Below the pieces are notes generated by a model, which saw only the letters and a program-made list of their open reading frames with translations, made no database searches and was not told where the DNA came from. This document shows positions 1 through 5,542 of a stretch of DNA of 5,614 nucleotides, one piece after another. The position numbers and the translations under genes were made by a program. The DNA comes from Chromatiales bacterium (lineage in GTDB: Bacteria; Pseudomonadota; Gammaproteobacteria; SZUA-152). Within the stretch, counting starts at the first letter, position 1. The number at the start of each line of letters is the position of its first letter. The DNA lies in NCBI GenBank assembly GCA_026999335.1, contig JALTPW010000144.1:1-5614 (forward strand), written 5' to 3'.

Positions 1-2046
1 GTCCATGGCGGTGCCACACTTGGCGCAGCGGCGTTTTTCGCGCAGGGCGCGGGCTTCGCTTTCCTCGTCGGCATCGGCATCCACGACCTCTTCGCCGGGA
101 ACCAGGTTCATGGTGGTCTTGCAGCGCTCCTTAGGTGGCAGGTTGTAGCCGGAGCAGCCGAGGAATACGCCGGTGGAGCCGGCGCGGATCTGCATCTTGC
201 GGCCACAGCTGGGGCAGTCGATGTCGGTAGGAATAGGGTCGTTGCCGCGCATGCCACCGGCATCGTTTTCCGCCTTGTCCAGGCGGGCGCGGAATTCCTC
301 GTAGAAGCTGTCCAGTACCTCGCGCCATTCACTCTTGCCGGCGGCGATGGCGTCGAGTTTTTCCTCCATGCTGGCGGTGAAGCCGTAGTCGAGCAGGTCG
401 TCGAAATTTTCCACCAGCCGGTCGGTGACGATTTCGCCGATTTTTTCCGCGTAGAAGCGACGGCTTTTCACCGTTACATAGCCGCGATCCTGGATGGTGG
501 AGATGATCGAGGCGTAGGTGGATGGGCGACCGATACCGCGTTTTTCCAGCTCCTTCACCAGCGAGGCCTCGCTGTAGCGCGGCGGAGGCTTGGTGAAGTG
601 CTGCGAGGGATCAAGCTTGTCCAGTGCCAGCTGCGCGCCCTTGTCGACGTCCGGCAGCAGAGTGTCGTCGCTGCTCTTCTGTTGCAGGGGCATGACCCGC
701 GTCCAGCCGTCGAAGCGTAGGGTACGACCCTTGGCGCGCAGCTCGAAGCCGGCGGTCTCGATGGTCAGGGTGGTGACGTCGAATTTGGCCGGTGGCATCT
801 GGCAGGCGACGAACTGGCGCCAGATGAGTTCGTACAGTCGCTGCGCGTCGCGCTCCATGTCCTTGAGGTCGGAGACCATGGTGTGCACATTGGAGGGGCG
901 GATGGCCTCGTGGGCCTCCTGCGCACCCTCGCGCGAGCTGTAGTTGACAGGCTTTTCGGGCAGGTACTGCTTACCGTATTTTTTGCCGATGTAATCGCGC
1001 ACCGCCGATACCGCCTCATTACTGAGGTTGGTGGAGTCGGTACGCATGTAGGTGATATGGCCGGCCTCGTAGAGCCGCTGCGCCATCATCATGGTCTTTT
1101 TCACGCCGAAACTGAGGCGTGTACTGGCGGCTTGCTGCAGGGTGGAGGTGATAAAGGGCGCGCGCGGACGGCTCGAGGTGGGCTTGGTCTCACGCTTGGT
1201 GATGGTGTAGTCGGCATGCTCGAGAATCGCCAGCGCGGCATCCGTCAGGCCCTTGTTGGGCGGACGGAAGGTCTTGCCGTTTTGCTTGACCACCTGCATG
1301 CGTAGGGGCTCGCTGGCGTCGCTGTGCAGGTCGGCGAAGACCTCCCAGTATTCTTCCGGGGTGAAGGCGTGGATCTCGCGCTCACGCTCTACCACCAGGC
1401 GCACGGCCACGGACTGCACACGGCCGGCGGAGAGTCCCCGGGCAAGCTTTTTCCACAGCAACGGCGACAACATATAGCCCACCACGCGGTCGAGGAAGCG
1501 CCGCGCCTGCTGGGCATTGACTTGGTCGGTATTCAGCCCTGTGGGTCGGCTGAAGGCCTCCTGGATGGCATTTTTGGTGATCTCGTTGAATACCACGCGC
1601 TTGTAACGGGCGGGGTCGCCGCCGATGGCCTGGGTCAGGTGCCAGGCAATGGCCTCCCCTTCGCGATCCAAGTCAGTCGCGAGATAGATGGCATCGGCGG
1701 ACTTGGCCAGCTTTTGCAGCTCGGCGACCACCTTTTCCTTGCCGGGCATGGTTTCGTAGTGCGCCTTCCAACCCTGTTCCGGGTCGATGCCCATGCGCTG
1801 TACCAGTGCCTTGCTGGCGCGTTCACGCTTGCGACGCTCGCGCTCCTCCGGGGGTAGTTTACGTGCCTCGGCGGCCAACTTGGCGCGTGCCTTGGGATCC
1901 ATTGCCGATTTTGCCGAACTGCTGCCACTGGTGGGAAGATCGCGGATATGGCCGATGCTGGACTTCACGATAAAGTCCTTGCCGAGGTATTTGTTGATCG
2001 TCTTGGCCTTAGCGGGTGACTCGACGATGACCAGTGATTTTCCCAT
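1..2046 (-). CDS. topA: DNA topoisomerase I (type IA), N-terminal 682 residues, cut by the window edge
   Basis: This enzyme relaxes negatively supercoiled DNA through a transient 5'-phosphotyrosine single-strand break. The frame opens with MGKSLVIVESPAKAKTINKY, the Toprim start, and carries the acidic metal-binding motif ATDLDREGE at residues 123-131. The active-site Tyr is residue 333 in ITYMRTDSTN. VNAQQARRFLDRVVGY (about 176-191) and the RGIGRPSTYASIISTIQDRGY region are also typical. A four-cysteine zinc ribbon follows (C611, C614, C631, C642) and a second begins at C674/C677. The E. coli protein is 865 residues, so roughly 180 residues, including the rest of the zinc ribbons, lie beyond the left edge. 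Residues 50-80 form a charged Lys/Arg/Glu-rich insert where E. coli also has a variable charged stretch. The ATG at 2044-2046 gives the canonical N-terminus, although its Shine-Dalgarno is weak (GAAAGAA). No internal stops or missing catalytic residues are visible. Confidence 0.98.
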   Translation of the reverse strand, partial: MGKSLVIVESPAKAKTINKYLGKDFIVKSSIGHIRDLPTSGSSSAKSAMDPKARAKLAAEARKLPPEERERRKRERASKALVQRMGIDPEQGWKAHYETMPGKEKVVAELQKLAKSADAIYLATDLDREGEAIAWHLTQAIGGDPARYKRVVFNEITKNAIQEAFSRPTGLNTDQVNAQQARRFLDRVVGYMLSPLLWKKLARGLSAGRVQSVAVRLVVEREREIHAFTPEEYWEVFADLHSDASEPLRMQVVKQNGKTFRPPNKGLTDAALAILEHADYTITKRETKPTSSRPRAPFITSTLQQAASTRLSFGVKKTMMMAQRLYEAGHITYMRTDSTNLSNEAVSAVRDYIGKKYGKQYLPEKPVNYSSREGAQEAHEAIRPSNVHTMVSDLKDMERDAQRLYELIWRQFVACQMPPAKFDVTTLTIETAGFELRAKGRTLRFDGWTRVMPLQQKSSDDTLLPDVDKGAQLALDKLDPSQHFTKPPPRYSEASLVKELEKRGIGRPSTYASIISTIQDRGYVTVKSRRFYAEKIGEIVTDRLVENFDDLLDYGFTASMEEKLDAIAAGKSEWREVLDSFYEEFRARLDKAENDAGGMRGNDPIPTDIDCPSCGRKMQIRAGSTGVFLGCSGYNLPPKERCKTTMNLVPGEEVVDADADEESEARALREKRRCAKCGTAMD

Positions 2047-2100
2047 AAATATCTATTCTTTCAGTTAGTTATTGGTTGTGTACGGGGTATGATCCTAGTG

Positions 2101-2123
2101 CCCGCTATTATTACAAATACGGG
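2101..2123. repeat. Bulged inverted repeat in the dodecin-topA spacer
   Basis: CCCG-c-TATT (2101-2109) is complementary to AATACGGG (2116-2123), giving an 8-bp stem with one bulged C and a 6-nt loop. It lies in the 104-nt gap between the dodecin stop and the topA start. No T-run follows on the minus strand, so it is not a standard intrinsic terminator. It could be an operator or leader hairpin for topA, or chance. I found no convincing -35/-10 pair for topA in this gap. Confidence 0.3.
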
Positions 2124-2150
2124 TTGGCGATATATCCTGTCAAGTCCGGC

Positions 2151-2360
2151 TTAGTTTTCGAGGCGAATACCGACCTTGAGGGTGACCTGAAAATGCGCGA
2201 TTTTGCCATCGACCAATTGGCCACGGGTCTCCAGCACCTCAAACCAGTCCAGGTTGCGCAGGGTCTTGCTGGCGCGGGCGATGGCGTTACGAATAGCGTC
2301 ATCGGTGCTGTTGGGGGATGATCCCACCAACTCTATCATTTTGTATACGTGTCCAGACAT
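2151..2360 (-). CDS. Dodecin, small flavin-binding protein
   Basis: Dodecins are cytoplasmic proteins of about 70 residues that assemble into hollow dodecamers and bind FMN, riboflavin or other flavins, apparently to store flavin and quench its photochemistry. The 69-residue product begins MSGHVYKMIELVGSSPNSTD, the family's first beta strand and helix entry. It continues with the conserved LDWFEV (W39) and HFQVTLKVGIRL (Q58). The Trp that stacks on the isoalloxazine ring and the Gln that contacts it are both present at the expected spacing. I chose the ATG at 2358-2360 because it gives the normal dodecin N-terminus and has GGGAG 7 nt upstream. The frame stays open 23 codons further up, but that extension does not look like dodecin. 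The gene reads toward topA on the same strand with a 104-nt gap, so read-through is possible. It is divergent from cbpA. Confidence 0.93.
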   Translation of the reverse strand: MSGHVYKMIELVGSSPNSTDDAIRNAIARASKTLRNLDWFEVLETRGQLVDGKIAHFQVTLKVGIRLEN

Positions 2361-2398
2361 TGTGTTTCTCCCGGAAGTCGTGATGATTGAACGCGGCA

Positions 2399-2404
2399 AG
2401 TGTA
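2399..2404 (-). promoter_or_regulatory. Possible -10 box for the dodecin gene
   Basis: Read on the minus strand this is TACACT, four of six matches to TATAAT. It would start transcription about 30 nt before the dodecin ATG. The best upstream partner, TTGGGC, is 19 nt away and is a poor -35. This is a weak call based on position and the -10 match only. Confidence 0.22.
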
Positions 2405-2442
2405 GCAGGCCGTGGGGTTTTCGGCCCAAATGTGACAGCGTT

Positions 2443-2455
2443 GTGAATGCATCAC
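2443..2455. promoter_or_regulatory. Short palindrome GTGA-N5-TCAC in the dodecin-cbpA divergent region
   Basis: GTGAATGCATCAC has perfect 4-bp arms around a 5-bp centre, and a TGTGA direct copy lies just to the left at 2431-2435. The arms resemble half-sites of CRP/FNR-family operators, but that family uses a 6-bp spacer and here there are 5. It sits near the middle of a 188-bp divergent intergenic region, where a regulator could affect both genes. It may be chance. Confidence 0.2.
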
Positions 2456-2460
2456 TTTCC

Positions 2461-2490
2461 TTGAACCTGAAGCCACGGATTCAGGTTGAA
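2461..2490. promoter_or_regulatory. 30-bp near-perfect palindrome, candidate operator upstream of cbpA
   Basis: Arms TTGAACCTGAA (2461-2471) and TTCAGGTTGAA (2480-2490) are inverted copies with one mismatched pair in 11, around an 8-bp centre. The right arm overlaps TTGAAT (2486-2491), the best -35-like hexamer before cbpA. A -10 is poor: CATGCT at 17 nt, or a heat-shock-like CTACAT 15 nt after GGTTGAA. The palindrome lies 58 nt before the cbpA ATG. A dimeric repressor bound here would block that promoter. As RNA it would fold into an imperfect 11-bp hairpin, but no T-run follows, so a terminator is unlikely. Confidence 0.45.
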
Positions 2491-2548
2491 TTCACCGTCT
2501 GCCGGCTACATGCTACAAACTAGAAATATTCTGTGGAGTCAGCAAGGC

Positions 2549-3493
2549 ATGAAATTCAAGGATTACTACGAGATCCTGGGCGTATCGAAGGATGCCTCGG
2601 AAGGTGAAATAAAACGTGCCTATCGCAAGCTGGCGCGCAAATATCACCCGGATGTCAGTAAAGAGGCCGATGCCGAAAACCGTTTCAAGGAGGTAGGTGA
2701 GGCCTATGCCGTATTGAAAGACCCGGAAAAACGCGTGGCCTACGATCAGCTGGGCAGCGGTGTGCACCCGGGTGAGGACTTCACCCCGCCACCGGACTGG
2801 GGCGCCGGTTTCGAGTTCAGTGGTGGTTTCGAAGGTACCGCTGGTGCCGGGCAGTTCAGCGATTTTTTCGAGAGTCTGTTCGGCGGCGGTGGTCGGCAAC
2901 GCAGTGCTGGCCCGGGTTTTTATCAGGGGCCGGGTCAAGACCACCATGCCAAGATCCTGATTTCACTGGAGGATTCCTACCAGGGCGCAACCCGCACCAT
3001 TACCCTGCAAGTGCCCACCCGAACCCCGGACGGCCACGTGCAGACCCGTCAACGCACCCTCAATGTCACCATTCCCAAGGGCATCCGTGAAGGACAGGTG
3101 ATCCGTCTGGCCGGGCAGGGTTCGTCAGGTGGTGCCGGCCAGGCAGCGGGAGATCTATACATCGAAGTGGCCTTCCAGCCACACCGGCTGTATCGGGTGG
3201 ACGGTCGTGACGTGTCGCTGGATCTGCCCATCACCCCCTGGGAGGCGGCACTGGGCGCCACAGTCAAGGTACCGACCCTGGGCGGCAAGGTGGATCTGAA
3301 GATCTCGCGTGGGGCGAAATCGGGCCAGAAACTGCGCCTGCGGAAACGTGGCCTGCCGGGCCAGCCCAGCGGTGATCAGTATGTGGTGCTGGAGGTCGTC
3401 GCACCCGAACCGCGCACGGCGGAAGACGAAGCCCTGTACCGCAAGATGGCGGAGCAGATGCCCCTGAATCCCCGTGCCGCACTGGAGGTTTGA
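2549..3493 (+). CDS. cbpA: CbpA, class B J-domain (DnaJ-like) co-chaperone and curved-DNA-binding protein
   Basis: CbpA stimulates the DnaK ATPase and delivers clients to it. In E. coli it also binds curved DNA in the nucleoid in stationary phase. The 314-residue product has an N-terminal J domain (1-70) beginning MKFKDYYEILGVSKDASEGE, with the essential HPD at 33-35. A Gly/Phe-rich linker (about 71-130) contains DFFESLFGGGG. Two beta-barrel client-binding domains and a dimerisation tail follow, with VTIPKGIREGQVIRLAGQG at 173-191 and the RGLPG motif at 267-271. There is no CxxCxGxG zinc-finger region, which rules out class A DnaJ. The start is the ATG preceded by GGAG 10 nt upstream. A longer in-frame ATG at 2486 would add 21 residues lacking J-domain character. 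Length and order match the E. coli cbpA-cbpM pair, and cbpM follows after 5 nt. Confidence 0.95.
   Translation: MKFKDYYEILGVSKDASEGEIKRAYRKLARKYHPDVSKEADAENRFKEVGEAYAVLKDPEKRVAYDQLGSGVHPGEDFTPPPDWGAGFEFSGGFEGTAGAGQFSDFFESLFGGGGRQRSAGPGFYQGPGQDHHAKILISLEDSYQGATRTITLQVPTRTPDGHVQTRQRTLNVTIPKGIREGQVIRLAGQGSSGGAGQAAGDLYIEVAFQPHRLYRVDGRDVSLDLPITPWEAALGATVKVPTLGGKVDLKISRGAKSGQKLRLRKRGLPGQPSGDQYVVLEVVAPEPRTAEDEALYRKMAEQMPLNPRAALEV
3484..3488 (+). promoter_or_regulatory. cbpM ribosome binding site inside the cbpA 3' end
   Basis: GGAGG lies within the last codons of cbpA, 10 nt before the ATG at 3499. It favours that ATG over the in-frame TTG at 3490, which would be only 1 nt away and overlaps the cbpA stop. 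The arrangement suggests translational coupling. Confidence 0.7.
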
Positions 3494-3498
3494 GCACA

Positions 3499-3819
3499 AT
3501 GAGCACACAGTTGAGCATACTGGCAGGCGTGTTGCTGGACGAAAACACCGAGCTGTCGCTGGAAGACCTGGGCCGCGCCTGTGGCGTGGAGCGCATGGTG
3601 CTGGTGGAAATGGTGCAGGAGGGCCTGCTCGAGCCCGTGGATGTGCATCTGGCGCCGTGGCGATTCCAAGGCGACGCCCTGCGCCGGGCGCGTACCGCAT
3701 TGCGTTTGCGGCGGGATCTGGAGGTCAACTTTGCCGGCATTGCCATGATTCTCGACCTGCTCGATAAAATCGATGATCTCGAAACGCGTCTGCGCCGCCT
3801 TGAGGGCCGCTTTGAGTGA
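3499..3819 (+). CDS. cbpM: CbpM, MerR-like chaperone modulator of CbpA
   Basis: CbpM binds the J domain of CbpA and inhibits its co-chaperone and DNA-binding activities; it acts in the cytoplasm. The product is 106 residues, close to the 101 of E. coli CbpM. A winged-helix-like segment at about 18-47 (ELSLEDLGRACGVERMVLVE followed by GLLEPV) corresponds to the MerR-type fold. The conserved pattern of an aromatic-rich strand (APWRF, 52-56) and an Arg-rich helix (LRRARTALRLRRDLEVN, 61-77) follows. After NFAGIAMILDLLDKI, a C-terminal heptad-like helix (about 84-103, LDKIDDLETRLRRLEGR) is a likely coiled coil. Identification rests on this pattern and on the position 5 nt after cbpA. The DNA-binding look of the fold does not prove it binds DNA; the E. 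coli protein is known as a protein inhibitor. Confidence 0.9.
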   Translation: MSTQLSILAGVLLDENTELSLEDLGRACGVERMVLVEMVQEGLLEPVDVHLAPWRFQGDALRRARTALRLRRDLEVNFAGIAMILDLLDKIDDLETRLRRLEGRFE

Positions 3820-3868
3820 ACCCGGGTTGAGCGATTTCGACTCGCTGCTAACGGAGGAGGGGTTGTGG

Positions 3869-3913
3869 ATGGGCGTGGAGGTGCGGGCAATGCTGGAGCG
3901 GGTGTCAGGTTAG
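3869..3913 (+). other. 14-codon ORF behind a strong Shine-Dalgarno, possible gene remnant
   Basis: GGAGGAGG at 3853-3860 stands 8 nt before ATG 3869, ideal spacing, and the frame reads MGVEVRAMLERVSG then TAG. The same frame is open back to ATG 3773 inside cbpM (46 codons in all). About 26 of 31 third positions after the cbpM stop are G or C, as expected for coding DNA in this GC-rich genome. It may be the broken start of a third operon gene, a leader peptide, or chance in purine-rich DNA. I recognise no family. Confidence 0.2.
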
Positions 3914-3950
3914 CTGGAACGTGTACTCGGGAAGGCCTGATTCATTCGAC

Positions 3951-4011
3951 ATTCCGCTGTAGGTCGGAATCCAGGGAGTTCAAAGTACTGGATCCCGGCC
4001 TGCGCCGGGAT
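3951..4011. repeat. Composite palindromic repeat (dRS3-like pair), probably dispersed in the genome
   Basis: Two 20-bp inverted repeats sit 21 nt apart. The left one (3951-3970) is ATTCCG-N8-CGGAAT. The right one (3992-4011) is ATCCCGGC-CTGC-GCCGGGAT, an 8-bp stem with a 4-nt loop. Between them ATCCAG (3969-3974) pairs with CTGGAT (3988-3993), so the whole unit is itself roughly palindromic, and GACGG follows on the right. The format matches the ATTCCC-N8-GGGAAT dRS3 repeats of Neisseria and similar multicopy elements of many proteobacteria. It lies between the convergent cbpM and the minus-strand gene at 4047-4346, a usual site for such elements, and may act as a bidirectional transcript stabiliser or terminator, although no T-run follows. 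Confidence 0.7.
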
Positions 4012-4046
4012 GACGGAAGATCAATCAAGAATTCTCTGACAGCCGA

Positions 4047-4346
4047 CTAAATATGAACATCGATGTGACTGGCCGGGGCACCGTCATCGCCATCCTGCTC
4101 ACCACGCTTGCGGCGATCACGACCCGAACGGGTATCCAGCAGAACCGGCTCGTCTTTCTGCCGTCGGTCATCCTGGCGGCGCTGTTGCCGGGACTGTACG
4201 GGTGGTACAGCCACATGCCCCTCTGCGTGCTTTTTCACTGGCGGTGTGGCTGGGTAGGGCTCAGTGGGTTTGACGTCGCGCTTGGCAACGGCCTTGGTGT
4301 TGATATTGATGGCCGCATCGTCGCGCGGCATATTGACTGAGGTCAT
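4047..4346 (-). CDS. Hypothetical 99-residue polar Arg/Asp-rich protein with a VLLDTRSG motif
   Basis: I do not recognise a functional family. The product starts MTSVNMPRDDAAININTKAV and is highly hydrophilic, with no membrane segment, signal peptide or cysteine, and looks largely disordered. A Pro/Lys/Thr-rich stretch (26-50) precedes a basic/acidic block (about 53-82): DDRR at 59-62, VLLDTRSG at 68-75 and DRRKR at 77-81. An acidic patch and the tail IDVHI end it. I have an impression, unverified, of similar short proteins with paired DRR motifs in other gammaproteobacteria. The start is well supported: AGGAGG is 5 nt upstream of ATG 4344-4346, and a perfect TATAAT lies at 4382-4387. A farther ATG at 4382 overlaps that -10 and is rejected. 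The antisense frame at 4053-4340 has no comparable start signals. The gene converges on cbpM. Confidence 0.75.
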   Translation of the reverse strand: MTSVNMPRDDAAININTKAVAKRDVKPTEPYPATPPVKKHAEGHVAVPPVQSRQQRRQDDRRQKDEPVLLDTRSGRDRRKRGEQDGDDGAPASHIDVHI

Positions 4347-4351
4347 GAAAT

Positions 4352-4357
4352 CCTCCT
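4352..4357 (-). promoter_or_regulatory. Consensus Shine-Dalgarno of the 99-residue protein gene
   Basis: AGGAGG on the minus strand, 5 nt before ATG 4346. It is the strongest ribosome site among the genes here and decides both the strand and the start of this gene. Confidence 0.8.
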
Positions 4358-4381
4358 CTACGATAGCGCCCTTTCCTGCCA

Positions 4382-4387
4382 ATTATA
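4382..4387 (-). promoter_or_regulatory. Perfect TATAAT -10 box for the 99-residue protein gene
   Basis: Minus-strand TATAAT, placing the transcription start near 4375 and leaving a leader of about 28 nt that contains the AGGAGG site. The -35 at 17 nt, TACGCA, matches only three of six bases, so an activator or another sigma factor may be involved. Confidence 0.55.
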
Positions 4388-5119
4388 GCCAAATCCTTGA
4401 TTTTTGCGTAGTCCCAAGTGTGACGTAGGTTGGATTTTGATGAAAATAGCGAAGAAGCTGAAATTTTACGGTTTTTTGCTACATCGCGTATTTGCGGGAA
4501 GCACATTGAAATGGGATCTGTTATCAACGATACGGTATGAAAAAATATCATTTTTTTCTTCTTACTCAAAACCCTGTAATCGCGCAGCAGATTTCCGGTT
4601 CTTGATCGTCTGCCTCGTTTTTTCTTTCGCTGGCTTTCATCGGGCGGTGGACAGTCGGTATCCGTACCAAATTTTGGATATTTTGAAAATTTGCACAGAA
4701 TATTGCTTCCGCAAAGCAAATAATATGAAGGTATCGCGTACCCAATACACTCACTTTGCTTGCGAGGCGGGTGCTATCGGTGATGGCGGATAACTGAAGA
4801 CATATTCCTTGCGGAGTCAAAGCTGCCGAGGACGCCTTGAACAAAAGCGCAGGAATAGTGTTTTATTTTGAGCTTTTGTGATTGGAGAACGGGCGAAGAT
4901 GGGATGCAAGACCGGGAAGTTATTACGTGCGCGTTCCTAACGATGTTTGACAAGAAGCCTGTAACAAGCGTTTTGTGGCCAACCGGCATGGCTGTAATGA
5001 CAAATATGTCATTCTCAAAGAGACAAGAAAAATTCCAGGAAAATCTGAAAATATTGATGCGGAAGATACAGATTGTAGTCAGCCATCTTACTTTCCGCAG
5101 GTGTGGTATGTCATTCACT

Positions 5120-5163
5120 AACTGGAAATAACCACTTATCAATCATCATATGGCCAGTTTTTT
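5120..5163 (+). terminator. Weak possible rho-independent terminator
   Basis: AACTGG (5120-5125) pairs with CCAGTT (5154-5159), and the T-run reaches 5163. The 6-bp stem is short and its 28-nt loop is long for a working terminator. It lies just after the last stop of the plus-strand frame ending at 5121, which slightly favours a plus-strand transcript ending here. Confidence 0.22.
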
Positions 5164-5167
5164 CTTA

Positions 5168-5195
5168 TTGACAGAAGACCCCAGTCAATTAAAAT
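5168..5195 (+). promoter_or_regulatory. Sigma70-type promoter, perfect -35
   Basis: TTGACA at 5168-5173, a 16-nt spacer, and TAAAAT at 5190-5195 (five of six matches to TATAAT). Transcription would start near 5202. No credible gene begins soon after: ATG 5224 yields only 9 codons. It may therefore drive a small RNA or give the gene at 5543 a leader of about 340 nt. Confidence 0.5.
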
Positions 5196-5542
5196 TTATT
5201 GTTTTTTGATAGCGTGACGAATTTCATGGAAACCTATTCAACAACCATTCGCTAAAACTGGTGGATTAGTCTTGCAGACTGGAACCCCGGATACGGATCG
5301 ATAAATTCATTGCTAAAAACCAGCCCTGTGATTATTCTGAGGATTCCGTGTTAAGGTGTAATTCCACGGATCATGTCGGTCGAGGGCGGTGGCTACCAAA
5401 ATGCAGCACTCTAAAAATACTCTTCTTCGCGACAATGATTTATTAAGCCCGGCAGGTGCCTGATCAGTAAAAAAATCATTATTTTTAATCTGACCTTAAT
5501 CTTTTCTTCATATTTCTTCCTGGTAAGCGATTTGATAATGCC

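Larger units (their letters stand above)
4388..5542. other. AT-rich region without a convincing gene
   Basis: Blocks 4501-4560 and 5161-5220 are 30% and 32% GC by hand count, against 60-68% in the genes to the left. Open frames of 60-130 codons exist on both strands, but none has a good ribosome site, recognisable motif or sensible composition. Visible structure: TTGCTT/AAGCAA hairpin (4703-4719), ACAAAAGC/GCTTTTGT inverted repeat (4841-4848 and 4872-4879), AATGACA/TGTCATT 7-bp hairpin (4996-5013), a TATGTCATTC direct repeat (5005-5014 and 5107-5116), and AATGATTT/AAATCATT (5434-5441 and 5473-5480). A promoter and a possible terminator inside it are listed separately. It could be decayed or horizontally acquired DNA, or hold an unrecognised RNA. 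Confidence 0.6.

Noticed and set aside
590..1857. Plus-strand open frames of 74-177 codons
   Set aside because: They lie antisense to topA, whose minus-strand frame is unbroken and motif-rich; GC-rich genes commonly leave open antisense frames.
2408..2426. GGCCG/CGGCC inverted repeat in the dodecin-cbpA region
   Set aside because: Only 5 bp with a 9-nt loop and no T-run; expected by chance in GC-rich DNA.
2486..2548. N-terminal extension of CbpA from the ATG at 2486
   Set aside because: The 21 extra residues have no J-domain character, and the ATG at 2549 has its own GGAG and gives the canonical start.
3264..3890. Minus-strand frame of 208 codons
   Set aside because: Antisense to cbpA and cbpM, low-complexity Arg/Ser/Pro-rich translation without a start signal.
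3865..4050. Plus-strand frame of 61 codons running through the palindromic repeat
   Set aside because: Its second half (VLDPGLRRDDG) is the typical false translation of this kind of repeat.
4053..4340. Plus-strand frame of 95 codons with a hydrophobic start
   Set aside because: It is the antisense of the minus-strand gene, which has AGGAGG and TATAAT; the plus frame lacks a Shine-Dalgarno, and the hydrophobic stretch mirrors polar codons on the other strand.
4539..4558. A-run/T-run inverted repeat
   Set aside because: The stem is almost entirely A-T pairs and there is no GC-rich hairpin before the T-run, so it is not a credible terminator.
4404..4793. Plus-strand frame of 129 codons
   Set aside because: It opens with a TTG, lacks a ribosome site, and mixes Cys, Phe and Ser without a recognisable fold; overlapping minus frames are no better.
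4774..5142. Overlapping minus-strand (122 codons) and plus-strand (87 codons, 4868-5131) frames
   Set aside because: Neither has a start signal or motif, and composition is what AT-rich noncoding DNA gives.
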